Shown here: positions 7,330 to 15,603 of the stretch, one piece after another
Numbering within the stretch: the first letter of the stretch is position 1
How the letters are laid out: each line of letters begins with the position of its first letter
Assembly (NCBI GenBank): GCA_002343715.1
Contig: DDSA01000104.1
Span: 1 to 39,070, forward strand
DNA length: 39,070 nucleotides
Direction: 5' to 3'
DNA from: Phycisphaerales bacterium UBA2402
GTDB taxonomy: Bacteria; Planctomycetota; Phycisphaerae; Phycisphaerales; UBA1924
Made by a program: the position numbers and the translations under genes
Notes under the pieces: model-generated
Told to the model about the DNA's origin: nothing
Seen by the model: the letters and a program-made list of their open reading frames with translations, nothing else
Databases searched by the model: none

Positions 7330-10278
7330 TTACGGCGCCGGTTCATGGATGATGATGTCCTTGCGCCGGTGTTCCGGTGTGATGGTGAGCCGGGTGATCG
7401 TGCCGTTCTCGACGCGCCCTTCGAGCATGGTGCGGTGGGGGGCGTGCAGTTTGAACGTCGCGTTCCATGCCCGCGGCCACGCCGGCAGGAGCCGGATCGT
7501 GTCGCCGTCGCACTGCATGAGCATGAGTTGAAGTCCCGACATCAGGTTGCCGCCGTGGCACTGGTCGGGGAGCCAGTCGAAGTTCGGTCCCCACATCGCC
7601 GGGAAGCGGAAGGCGCGGTGGGTGTTGCGGGTCTTGGCGAGCAGGTTGTCGCGGGCCTCCTCCGTCAGCCCCAGCATCGCGGCGAAGAGTCCGTCCTGCG
7701 TCCAGCCGACGGTCGAGCGGTCACGCCGGGCCTGAAAGGCCCGACGGGCACCCTCCAGCCCGGGCTTTCCGAGGCCGTACTGGCGGAACGGCCAGAGCGG
7801 GTAGAGCTCCGGTGTTTCGACATTGCTCCGCTGATTCCTGTACGACTCGGCGGGCAGCGGCAGCGATTCGCCGTCGATCATCGTCACCGGCAGGGCAGGC
7901 GTCGCCGCCTTCACACGCCGCCACAGCGCCCGGTCTTCTTCACTGCCGATCGTCGCCGGGAGTGCGAGCAGCAGATCGCATACGGCGTGCAGCCCGGCGA
8001 CGGTCGGTGCATCGTTCACCACGTCGTGCCAGTAGGTCTCCACGGCCTGCGTCGGGCTGATGATGAGCGTACTTTTCTCATCACGTTTGAAGCGTGAGTC
8101 GAAATAGCGCAATGTTTCACGGGCCATGGGCAGGGCACGCTCCCGCAGAAAGCGGTCATCACCCGTGTACGCCCCGTAATCGAGCATGAGCTGGGACAGT
8201 TCCAGACTCTGGTTCCACGCCCACTGCCACCAGGGGCACGGGCTGATGTCCCCGACCGCCAGGCCGTCACGGTTCCAGCCGTAGTCCCCGTTGGCGTACC
8301 CGCCGAAACTCGTGATGGTCTCGGGGAAGTAAACCCCCGATGCGCCGTAATACATCGCCGTGCGGGCGCGGCAGCCGGGCAGGACAGACTCATAGAAAGC
8401 GAACAGCGGCTCCATGCAGTCGAAGTCGCCCGCCGCGAGCATCGGGTAGTAAGGCAGTCGTGTGTTCTGCCACCAGAAACATCCGCCCCATTTGCGCCAG
8501 TCGGCGTTGAAGGGTTGCCCCTCGGTGTGGCGGGGTTCCACGGTAAAGATGGAACCATTGAACTTGATTGGCCAGGCACGCACTCGGGCGCTCTCGCCGG
8601 GGTCGTCCGACATGGAGCGCGGCACGCGACTCCCGCACGCGCTGATCCATCGTTGGAGCACATACGCCTGGGTGACGCGTGAGGGCGGCGCGGGATCGGA
8701 CATCGGGGTTCTCGCCACCGGCTTCCCATCCACGAAAAGCGTTGCGCATCCGGTGGCTGGGTCGAAGGTCGCTGCGATGAACTGCCACCGACCGGGCACA
8801 AGCACACCGGGCGCCGAAATCGTGGTATGGCCGACGATGAGGCGAAGGGCATCGCCGGGGTGCGTGTCGAGGATGAATCCATCGGCGCTCCCGGCGGTCT
8901 TTTTGTCGAAGATGCGTTGCGGGATGGCCGCATCGGCCATGATGTTCGCGGTCAGCGTGAAGCCGTTGGAGAAATCCGGCGCCGCATCGTGCGCGAGCGA
9001 GAAATGTCCGCCGCGGAACGCCAGGGCCTCCCCGTCGGGTGCCCAGAACGCTGCCGCGGCATCGCCGACGGCGGTCAGCGGTGCGGTGCCGTGGATGGGC
9101 TTGATCGTGCCGTCTTCGGCTTCATGCCCCCACGCCGCGACAGGGTGAGGAACCCCGGCGGGCGGATTTACAATCGAGCGATCGCCGGCTAGATTCCTGA
9201 TGTCTTCGGACGAGAGCGGCGCGGCGTAGACGGCCGGCCAGAGCATGAAGCCCCGGAAGCGATTGGCGTTGTTGCTGTCGGCCCCGATGCGTAAGGGGTG
9301 TTTGTTGACCGGAACGGAAGCGCGTTCGGGGCGGTCGCCTTCTACGAAGATGAAACTGCGTTCCCAGAATCGACCCCACCATTCCGCCGTTCGAGCGCGG
9401 GCGGACGCTGGGTCCGGGCCTGAGCCGGCGAGTCGTTCAAGTTGAGTATCCCACCGGTCAAGCGTCTGGGTCTGTGCCGAGTGCGTCACGATGCGCAGCG
9501 AGACATCCGTGAGCGGTGCCGGGGTGCTCAGTGTACCCGTGCCGGTGGGTGACAAGCCGCGCCCGAACATGCGGCCTCCGAAGGTGCGGTGAAGAAGCGC
9601 GTCGGGAAACTGGTCCGCGATGGCTTCAAGGCCTTGATGACGGAGCGTGAAGGGAACGACGGAATGCTCGTTGCGGTGGTGCCAGACGATGGCGTCGCCC
9701 ACGGTACGGACGACATCGGCGGATTCCCAAACATCACGGCGGACCTCGGCCGGCGCATCGCGCATGGTCCACGAGGAAATCAGTTCGGCGGTATCGCTCA
9801 GGAAGCGACGCTCGGTGCGCCAGGTCTCGAACGCGGCGGTGAGGCTGGTCGGTTGATCAAAGGAAGCGTCGATGCGGACTTCCGGCGCATCGGGGAGGAC
9901 GTAGACGGAGAAGTCGGCGGCGCTGCCGGGCGGCCCGGCGGTGATGCGGATCCGCCCCTCGCGGAGGATGAGTTCCTGCGAGAAGGGCGAGCCCGCCGCG
10001 AACGGATTGGGAGACATCGAGAGACGCACCCGTCCGAGTTTCAGCAGGCGGTCGCACTCGCTCCAGGCATCGGTGCGGGAGAGGAGCAGGAGCAGGTCAC
10101 CTCCTTCCTCGACCCAGACGTTCAGGCCGACGGTGCCGTTGCCGATCGGCATGGAGCCGGCGGCGGCCTGCGCCTGTGACGTTGGCGAGTTCCAGCGGAC
10201 GTTGTACCCGTCGAGCGGATCGGCGGCGAGGAGAGCGAGGAGCGCACAGAGCATGGCGCAGTTTAGAGCGTGCGCCAC
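7330..10278 (-). CDS. Exported GH95-like glycoside hydrolase (DUF5703 N-terminus) with inserted permuted LamG domain
   Basis: A 982-residue exported protein. The first residues are a signal peptide; ATG at 10278 or the in-frame ATG at 10254 (MLCALLALLAAD) could be used. Residues about 24-290 resemble the DUF5703/GH95 N-terminal beta domain (NVRWNSPT, MPIGNG, LLLLSRTDAWSE). The (alpha/alpha)6 toroid follows (WWGRFWERSFIFV, then IKFNGSIFTVE, YGWNRDGLAV, WQWAWNQSLELSQLMLDYGA) with a C-terminal beta cap. Between FWERSFIFV (about 312) and VTQAYVLQRW (about 535) sits a concanavalin/LamG-like module in permuted order. It probably acts on fucosylated or similar polysaccharide outside the cytoplasm; the substrate is inferred only from family resemblance. 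yggS lies 46 bp upstream on the same strand. Confidence 0.78.
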   Translation of the reverse strand: MAHALNCAMLCALLALLAADPLDGYNVRWNSPTSQAQAAAGSMPIGNGTVGLNVWVEEGGDLLLLLSRTDAWSECDRLLKLGRVRLSMSPNPFAAGSPFSQELILREGRIRITAGPPGSAADFSVYVLPDAPEVRIDASFDQPTSLTAAFETWRTERRFLSDTAELISSWTMRDAPAEVRRDVWESADVVRTVGDAIVWHHRNEHSVVPFTLRHQGLEAIADQFPDALLHRTFGGRMFGRGLSPTGTGTLSTPAPLTDVSLRIVTHSAQTQTLDRWDTQLERLAGSGPDPASARARTAEWWGRFWERSFIFVEGDRPERASVPVNKHPLRIGADSNNANRFRGFMLWPAVYAAPLSSEDIRNLAGDRSIVNPPAGVPHPVAAWGHEAEDGTIKPIHGTAPLTAVGDAAAAFWAPDGEALAFRGGHFSLAHDAAPDFSNGFTLTANIMADAAIPQRIFDKKTAGSADGFILDTHPGDALRLIVGHTTISAPGVLVPGRWQFIAATFDPATGCATLFVDGKPVARTPMSDPAPPSRVTQAYVLQRWISACGSRVPRSMSDDPGESARVRAWPIKFNGSIFTVEPRHTEGQPFNADWRKWGGCFWWQNTRLPYYPMLAAGDFDCMEPLFAFYESVLPGCRARTAMYYGASGVYFPETITSFGGYANGDYGWNRDGLAVGDISPCPWWQWAWNQSLELSQLMLDYGAYTGDDRFLRERALPMARETLRYFDSRFKRDEKSTLIISPTQAVETYWHDVVNDAPTVAGLHAVCDLLLALPATIGSEEDRALWRRVKAATPALPVTMIDGESLPLPAESYRNQRSNVETPELYPLWPFRQYGLGKPGLEGARRAFQARRDRSTVGWTQDGLFAAMLGLTEEARDNLLAKTRNTHRAFRFPAMWGPNFDWLPDQCHGGNLMSGLQLMLMQCDGDTIRLLPAWPRAWNATFKLHAPHRTMLEGRVENGTITRLTITPEHRRKDIIIHEPAP

Positions 10279-10324
10279 GCGTGCACGTGCCGGGCGAGCA
10301 TTTCAGGGCGCCGTCGGCGCCGGA

Positions 10325-11209
10325 TCAGTCTTCGGGATCTTCGCGCTCTTCCGGCTCTTCAACGCGCGGCGTGGGGGTGTCGCCGAAGATGGCCGTGCCG
10401 ACGCGGACGATGTTGGCGCCCTCGGCGATGGCGGCTTCGTAATCACCCGACATGCCCATCGACAGGATGTTGAAGGGGGCCGCACGATCGAACCCCTCTT
10501 TCTGCATCTCCTCGAAGAGTTCGCGGCAACGGGCGAATGTCTCTCGTGCTTCATCGGGCTTGTCGGTCGGCGCGGCCATGGTCATCAGTCCCCGAAGGCG
10601 GACGTTGATCATGGTGCAGAGTTGTTCCGCGAGCGGGATGGCCGCCGCGGGCAGGCATCCGAACTTGCTGGCCTCGCCCGAGCAGTTGACCTGGAGCAGC
10701 ACGTCGATCGGCTGGTCCTTTCGGACGGCAATGGCCTGGAGTTCTTCGGCCAGACGGAGCGAATCGAGGCTGTGAATGAGGCGGGCGATGTCGGCGACCT
10801 TCTTGGCCTTGTTGCGCTGCAGGTGCCCGATCATGTGCCACCGCAGGCCGTCCTTGCTGTTGGGCTGGCCCACGTGGGGAGAGAGGCCGACGCCGGTCGC
10901 CGGGCGGAAGAGCATCTCGGACGCCTCGGCGCTGCGGACCTTGCGGGTGGTCTGGTGGATGAGTTGCCGTGAAAAGAACTCCTCGACGATGGCCGCGTGC
11001 TGGATGAGCATCTGGGCTTTGTTCTCGCCGAAGTCGCGGTGGCCTAGTTGGAGGAGTGTCTTGATCTGCTCGGGGTCGGCGTGCTTTGTGACGGCGACGA
11101 GAATGACATCGCTGAACTTCCGCCCGGAGTGTTCGGCGGCCCTGGCGATGCGCTCGCAGACGGTCTGGTAGCGTGCTTGGAGCGTGTCGGGCATGATGGC
11201 GGTCGACAT
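10325..11209 (-). CDS. YggS family PLP-binding homeostasis protein
   Basis: Proteins of this family bind pyridoxal phosphate without a known reaction and keep vitamin B6 and amino-acid pools balanced. The 294-residue product has the PLP lysine in VAVTKHA (K42), then DFGENKAQ (59-66), WHMIGHLQRNKAKKV (about 124-138), LLQVNCSGEASKFG and the C-terminal phosphate-binding region LSMGMSGDYEAAIAEGANIVRVGTAIFG (given as LSMGMSGDYE and VRVGTAIFG). Compared with E. coli YggS there is about 40 extra residues (about 77-120) between GENKAQ and WHMIG, and an acidic C-terminal tail. The frame is open further upstream, but ATG 11209 has a ribosome site (AAGGA) and starts where the family starts. It is divergent from the peroxiredoxin gene. 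Confidence 0.88.
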   Translation of the reverse strand: MSTAIMPDTLQARYQTVCERIARAAEHSGRKFSDVILVAVTKHADPEQIKTLLQLGHRDFGENKAQMLIQHAAIVEEFFSRQLIHQTTRKVRSAEASEMLFRPATGVGLSPHVGQPNSKDGLRWHMIGHLQRNKAKKVADIARLIHSLDSLRLAEELQAIAVRKDQPIDVLLQVNCSGEASKFGCLPAAAIPLAEQLCTMINVRLRGLMTMAAPTDKPDEARETFARCRELFEEMQKEGFDRAAPFNILSMGMSGDYEAAIAEGANIVRVGTAIFGDTPTPRVEEPEEREDPED

Positions 11210-11385
11210 GATGTGGATTCCTTTCCGGACGGACCTCTCGCCGGGCGCGGTCTCGACCCGAACATCCGTCGCGGGAGAGGCGCGCAGCCCGCGAATAGGA
11301 TACGTCCCTCCCGCGCGCCGGGATTGGGGTACGTTCCCCAATTCCGGGCCTGCACGTCCCATTCGCGCGGCGGACGGAGAGACCC

Positions 11386-11874
11386 ATGGCCAACGAACAC
11401 CTGTCCCCCCGCGCCTCGCTCATCACCGTCGGTGAGGTCGCGCCCGACTTCACGCTTCTCGATCAGAACAAGTCCGAATGGAAACTCTCCGACGCGGTCA
11501 GGAAGGGCGATGTGGCCCTCTGCTTCGTTCCCTTCGCCTTCACCGGAGTCTGTTCGACGGAGATGAAGTGCATCAGCACGGACCTCGCGGCTTGGACGGC
11601 GAAGGGTGCGACCGTGGTGGCGATCGACTGCGATTCCATGTTCGCGAACAAGGCCTGGGCCGAGAAGGAGGGGTACACGCACACGATCCTCGCCGATCTC
11701 CATCGGGCGGTCTGCAAGACGTTCGGGCTGTACTGGGCGGATATGAACGTGGCGACGCGGGGCACCGTGGTGATCGGAAAGGACTCCGGCGGCAAGGGCA
11801 AAGTCAAGTTCGCGGAGAGCCGCGCGCCGGGGAACGCCATGAACTGGGACGATGTCCTGGCGCTGATCTCGTAA
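11386..11874 (+). CDS. Peroxiredoxin (AhpC/TSA, AhpE-like)
   Basis: A 162-residue thiol peroxidase that reduces hydrogen peroxide or organic hydroperoxides. The active site PxxxTxxC is PFAFTGVC, with P49, T53 and peroxidatic C56, followed by STEM. Typical flanks are present: VGEVAPDFTLLDQN (15-28) and a downstream region GTVVIGKDSGGKGKVKF. Several other cysteines exist (C46, C62, and one in AVCKTFG) that could act as resolving residues, but I cannot say which. There is no signal peptide, so it is cytoplasmic. recO starts 18 bp after its stop, suggesting one transcript. Confidence 0.88.
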   Translation: MANEHLSPRASLITVGEVAPDFTLLDQNKSEWKLSDAVRKGDVALCFVPFAFTGVCSTEMKCISTDLAAWTAKGATVVAIDCDSMFANKAWAEKEGYTHTILADLHRAVCKTFGLYWADMNVATRGTVVIGKDSGGKGKVKFAESRAPGNAMNWDDVLALIS

Positions 11875-11892
11875 GGCCACGTACCCTGCGTT

Positions 11893-12654
11893 GTGCCGAT
11901 CGTTCGGGATGATGCCTTCTGTATCCGGGTGTGGGACTGGTCGGAGACGAGCCAGACCGTGTCGCTCTTCGGTCGCGAGATCGGCATGCTCCGGTGCGTT
12001 GCCAAGGGAGCCAGGCGTGAAAAGAGCGCCTTCAGCGGGGGGCTTGAGGTGCTGACCCGCGGTGAGATGCTCGTGAGCGTGAAGGGGGCCGAGGCCCTGT
12101 CGATCCTGACCTCGTGGGATCTGCGTGAAACATTCCCTTCTGCACGCAGGAGCCTGGGAACCTTCCGTGCGGGGTGCGCGCTCCTGGCGATCGTGCAGCA
12201 CAGCGTCCACGATGCCGACCCGCACCCCGGCCTCTTCGATGCGATGATCGAGTCGGCCAGGCTGCTGGGAACCTCTGATCGAGATCGGGCGGCGGTGGTG
12301 CGTCTGTTGTGGGCCGCGCTGGCGGACACGGGGCACAGGCCGGAACTGAGCCGCGATGTGCGTGACGGATCACCGCTGGCGGAGTCTGCTGTCTATGGAT
12401 TTGCGCCCCGGCTGGGCGGGTTGACGAAAGACGGTTCATTGCCGACGGGCGAGGACAACTGGCGTGTGAGGGCCGAGACTGTGGCGGTGCTTCGCGGGCT
12501 TGCGCTCGATCCTGTCGCGCCGCTAGTTGGGGAGCAATCCGTGCTGGGTCGTGCCGCCGGGCTGCTGGGGTCCTATTTCCGGTGGGTTTTCGGGGCCGAT
12601 CCGCCCGCCCTGCGCCAGTACCTGGAGCACGATGCCGTGCTCACTCGGGGGTGA
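11893..12654 (+). CDS. recO: DNA repair protein RecO
   Basis: RecO works with RecR and RecF to load RecA on SSB-coated DNA. The 253-residue protein begins with the OB-fold pattern (DDAFCIRVWDWSETSQTVSLF, cited as VWDWSETSQTVSLF; GMLRCVAKGARREKS) and continues with the helical domain (LLWAALADTGHRPELSRDV). The four-cysteine zinc site found in some RecO proteins is absent. The start is GTG at 11893, chosen because the OB fold begins within the first few residues and the gene follows the peroxiredoxin closely. Its 3' end overlaps the convergent M16 peptidase gene by 14 bp. Confidence 0.85.
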   Translation: MPIVRDDAFCIRVWDWSETSQTVSLFGREIGMLRCVAKGARREKSAFSGGLEVLTRGEMLVSVKGAEALSILTSWDLRETFPSARRSLGTFRAGCALLAIVQHSVHDADPHPGLFDAMIESARLLGTSDRDRAAVVRLLWAALADTGHRPELSRDVRDGSPLAESAVYGFAPRLGGLTKDGSLPTGEDNWRVRAETVAVLRGLALDPVAPLVGEQSVLGRAAGLLGSYFRWVFGADPPALRQYLEHDAVLTRG

Positions 12655-13861
12655 GGCGTCCGATGGTGATGGGCCGGATCGGAAACTCGTCGCAGACCGC
12701 GCGGAGTTCATCGAGCGTGACGCGGCTGATCCGGGCGAGTTCTTCCTCGAGCGGTGTATATTCGGCGAGGTAGGTCCACTGACGGCCCAGGCGGTGCATG
12801 CGGTCGTGGCTGCGCTCGCCGCCGACCGTGGCACCCGTGACGAACTTGTTGAGCAGGCGGTCGATGTCTTCCTGGCAGAGCGTGTCGCGAAGATTCTTCA
12901 GGTCACGAGCGATGGTCTCCCAGATTTCATCGAGCCGGTCGGGATCGCCGCTGGCGTAGACGAAGTACTCGCCGAAACCGTCGTGGGGGTCGAAACTCGC
13001 CTGGGCCTCTTCTGCGATGCCAGGCTCGATGAGGGACCAGTGCATCCGGCTGTTGTCCGGCGCTCCCATGATCTGGGCGAGGAGGGCGGCGGCGTAGCGG
13101 CGGTCGTCGCCGACCGCCGGGGCTTCGCAGAGCGCCAGGACGTAACCGCGGCTGACTTTGGAATCGGTCAAGCGCAGTTCGCCCCCCGGGGTGCGGGGCT
13201 TGGTGCTGTCCCGCGAGGCTCGGGTTGGTTTCCACTCGCCGCAGAGCTCACCGATCTGCGCAACGCACGCGTCGAAGTCGAGACGGCCGGCGAGGGCGAC
13301 AACGGTGTTGTCGGCGGAGTACCGCCGGTCGAAATAGGAACGCATCTGCTCGCGCTTGAGGTCCGTGATGGTCTGTGTCGTCCCCAGCACGCGATGGGCC
13401 AGCGGGTGCGGGGCGAAGTGCTTTTCCGTGCAGGCCTCGTACAGGACCCAGAAGGGATTGTCCTTGTACATCGCGATCTCCTCGAGGATCACCCCCTTCT
13501 CGGTCTCGAAGTCCTCTTGATGGAGCGAGGGGCGCATCATCTTCCCCAGCAGTTCATTGACGCGAGGGAGAGACTCGGGAAGCACATGGGCGTAGAAGCA
13601 CGTCATCTCGTTGCTGGTGAACGCGTTGTTGCGGGCGCCGATCTCGTCGAAGGCCTTGTTCAGGTCGTCGGCGGTCATGTCTCCCGTCCCTTTGAACATC
13701 ATGTGTTCGAGAAAGTGACTGACGCCCATCTCGGCGTCGGTCTCATCGCGGGCGCCGGTCTTGACAAAGAAGCCCGCCGCGGCGGAGTGGGCCGATGGGT
13801 CTGTCTCGGCGATGATCGTGAGCCCGTTGGGCAGCGTGGCGTGCTGAAACTGATAGGCCAT
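12641..13861 (-). CDS. M16 family zinc peptidase (processing-peptidase type)
   Basis: A 406-residue insulinase-superfamily peptidase with the inverted zinc motif HFLEH (H49, E52, H53), followed by MMFKGT, and the downstream acidic ligand region EKGVILEEIAMYKDNP (about 120-135), which provides the third ligand (E126 or E127). The R/Y pair of the C-terminal half is represented by KVSRGYVLALCEAPAVGDDRRYAAALLAQIMG (cited as SRGYVLALCEAP and ALLAQIMG). It is one single-length subunit of about 400 residues as in bacterial PqqL/YmxG-type enzymes. No signal peptide is visible, so it is probably cytoplasmic. thiE ends 69 bp upstream on the same strand. Confidence 0.9.
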   Translation of the reverse strand: MAYQFQHATLPNGLTIIAETDPSAHSAAAGFFVKTGARDETDAEMGVSHFLEHMMFKGTGDMTADDLNKAFDEIGARNNAFTSNEMTCFYAHVLPESLPRVNELLGKMMRPSLHQEDFETEKGVILEEIAMYKDNPFWVLYEACTEKHFAPHPLAHRVLGTTQTITDLKREQMRSYFDRRYSADNTVVALAGRLDFDACVAQIGELCGEWKPTRASRDSTKPRTPGGELRLTDSKVSRGYVLALCEAPAVGDDRRYAAALLAQIMGAPDNSRMHWSLIEPGIAEEAQASFDPHDGFGEYFVYASGDPDRLDEIWETIARDLKNLRDTLCQEDIDRLLNKFVTGATVGGERSHDRMHRLGRQWTYLAEYTPLEEELARISRVTLDELRAVCDEFPIRPITIGRLTPE

Positions 13862-13930
13862 TGGGGCAGAGCGTAGCCGACATGGAGGAAAACTCGATCC
13901 AGTGCTCTTCGGATATGAAAACGGAAGAAA

Positions 13931-14989
13931 TCAATTCGGCGTTGAGCGTACGGTTTTTGATAGTATTTCTAACAAATTTCTGCACATTGACTCGGGGTCT
14001 GTTGCGCCGCACACCGCTGAAGAAACCGCAACCCCCCGGCACCCGGCAGCGGCGAGCAACGGCGCACTCTCGACGTTCACGCCGCCGACCGCGAGATAAG
14101 GCCTTGAACCGGTCAACGCCACATATTCGCGCAGGTACTCCAACCCGGCGATTCGAGACTTCTGCTTCGTAGTGGTCGGGAACATCGGCCCCACACCGCA
14201 GTAGTCCGCCCCATCGTCAAAGGCTTTTCGTGCTTGCGTTGCATTCTCCGTCGAGACTCCCACGATCAGGCGCCGGCCCGCGATGCGTCGCACCGCCTCA
14301 ACCGGAAGGTCGGTCTGCCCGAGGTGGACCCCATCCGCACCGACCGCGAGAGCCACATCCGGTCGATCGTTGATGATCACGGCAAGGCCCGATCCGCGGC
14401 AGAGCGCCACCAGCACGGCAGCGCGATGCGCCAGTTCTGAATCGGTCATGGACTTTTCACGCAGTTGAAGGCAATCGGCACCGCCCGCGATGGCGCGGCG
14501 GGCGACCACGTCCCACGGATGATGAACGCACAACGATTCGGTGAGAAGGACGCACAGACGCCATTGGGGAGTTCCTCCTCGACCCAGGGCCATGCCGATG
14601 CGGCGTGCGAGTTCGTACGACTCGTAGCGGCAGGATTCGAGTTCTGTCGCCGCTGAAACCGGGCCGATGAGTTTGGCGGATTCTTCGAGCACGCGGAGCG
14701 ATTCGGTGAGCCTGGAAGCGGCGGCGGCCGCGACGGCCTGTGTATCCGGCCGGGTCAACTCCGCGCGGCCTTCGATGCGAGTGCCGACATCGCCGGGCGT
14801 GTCGCGTGAAGCAAGCAGCTGCAGATGGTCGAAGGGGAGATCCGCCACCGCCATCGTCAAACGGTGGCGTATGGCCTTGGCGTGTTCGGTCAACCCCGCA
14901 TCCCCGAGCACGAACCGGGCCAGTTCCTCGATCGTGCGGAGGGCTTCACGGGCGCGGTTCGAGTTGGCATCGATGATACGAGGCGACAT
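13931..14989 (-). CDS. thiE: Thiamine-phosphate synthase ThiE with N-terminal extra domain
   Basis: ThiE joins HMP-pyrophosphate and thiazole phosphate to thiamine monophosphate. The 352-residue product has a C-terminal ThiE barrel (about 142-352) with GGADCLQLREKSM, VIINDRPDVALAVGADGVHLGQ (cited as INDRPDVALA and GADGVHLGQ), GVSTENATQA and DYCGVGPMFPTTTK. The first 135 residues (IDANSNRAREALRTIEELARFVL) form the extra helical domain seen in cyanobacterial and planctomycete bimodular ThiE. The ATG at 14989 begins that domain; an open frame continues upstream but has no homologous sequence. I found no TPP riboswitch signature in the 169 bp between it and tatA. Confidence 0.9.
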   Translation of the reverse strand: MSPRIIDANSNRAREALRTIEELARFVLGDAGLTEHAKAIRHRLTMAVADLPFDHLQLLASRDTPGDVGTRIEGRAELTRPDTQAVAAAAASRLTESLRVLEESAKLIGPVSAATELESCRYESYELARRIGMALGRGGTPQWRLCVLLTESLCVHHPWDVVARRAIAGGADCLQLREKSMTDSELAHRAAVLVALCRGSGLAVIINDRPDVALAVGADGVHLGQTDLPVEAVRRIAGRRLIVGVSTENATQARKAFDDGADYCGVGPMFPTTTKQKSRIAGLEYLREYVALTGSRPYLAVGGVNVESAPLLAAAGCRGVAVSSAVCGATDPESMCRNLLEILSKTVRSTPN

Positions 14990-15158
14990 GGGGAGAGAGG
15001 GTATCGAGAGGCGCTGGGTCGATCCCGTCCGGGGTCTTCGCCGGAGGATGCTCACAAGGGTAATAGGCGAAACATCCCGTTCGGAAAATGAAGGGCCATC
15101 CCGCCCGGCGTAAGGATCGTCCTCCGCGGACACGCGGAAGGGTGTACGATAGTCCAGA

Positions 15159-15482
15159 ATGAGCAGCCTCCCAGCGCAAACCCCCCAGATCATCGCGTTC
15201 CTGCCGCACCTTGGCACGTGGGAGGTGATCCTGCTGCTGGTGCTCGGGTTGCTGATCTTCGGCAAGCGGTTGCCCGATGTCGGCAAGAGCTTGGGCAAGG
15301 GCATCGTGGAGTTCAAGAAGGGTCTCAAGGGCATCGAGGAAGAGGTTGATCAGCAGGCCAGCAAGCCGGCCCGACGACCCGAACTGGCCTCGGAGAATGC
15401 CTATCAGGCTCCGCTGGTCGACGGTGCCGATCGTCGCGTCAGCCGCGCCGATGCTGTCGAAGAACCCATCAAAGACCAGTAA
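15159..15482 (+). CDS. tatA: Sec-independent protein translocase subunit TatA/TatE
   Basis: TatA multimerises in the cytoplasmic membrane to form the pore for folded proteins with twin-arginine signals. The 107-residue protein has one membrane helix (about 20-38, WEVILLLVLGLLIFGKRLPDVGKSLGKG cited as ILLLVLGLLIFGKRLPD) followed by the amphipathic helix GKSLGKGIVEFKKGLKGI and an acidic, charged tail. The N-terminus is about 15 residues longer than usual. It is divergent from thiE; no tatC is in the window. Confidence 0.92.
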   Translation: MSSLPAQTPQIIAFLPHLGTWEVILLLVLGLLIFGKRLPDVGKSLGKGIVEFKKGLKGIEEEVDQQASKPARRPELASENAYQAPLVDGADRRVSRADAVEEPIKDQ

Positions 15483-15603
15483 GGCGCTGGGCCTTGCTCG
15501 CTCCGGGAGTGGTTGTACGGGTCGCGGGCTCACTCCGGGACACGCACGGCCCGTACCGCACTGAGGCAACTGCCTTGGGGCCTGCATCCCATACGCTTCA
15601 CGA

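Noticed and set aside
12527..13876. 449-codon open frame opposite the M16 peptidase gene
   Set aside because: Covers the HFLEH-bearing gene exactly and has no features of its own.
14990..15158. Possible TPP riboswitch upstream of thiE
   Set aside because: The conserved CTGAGA and ACCTGA-type elements are absent on the minus strand.
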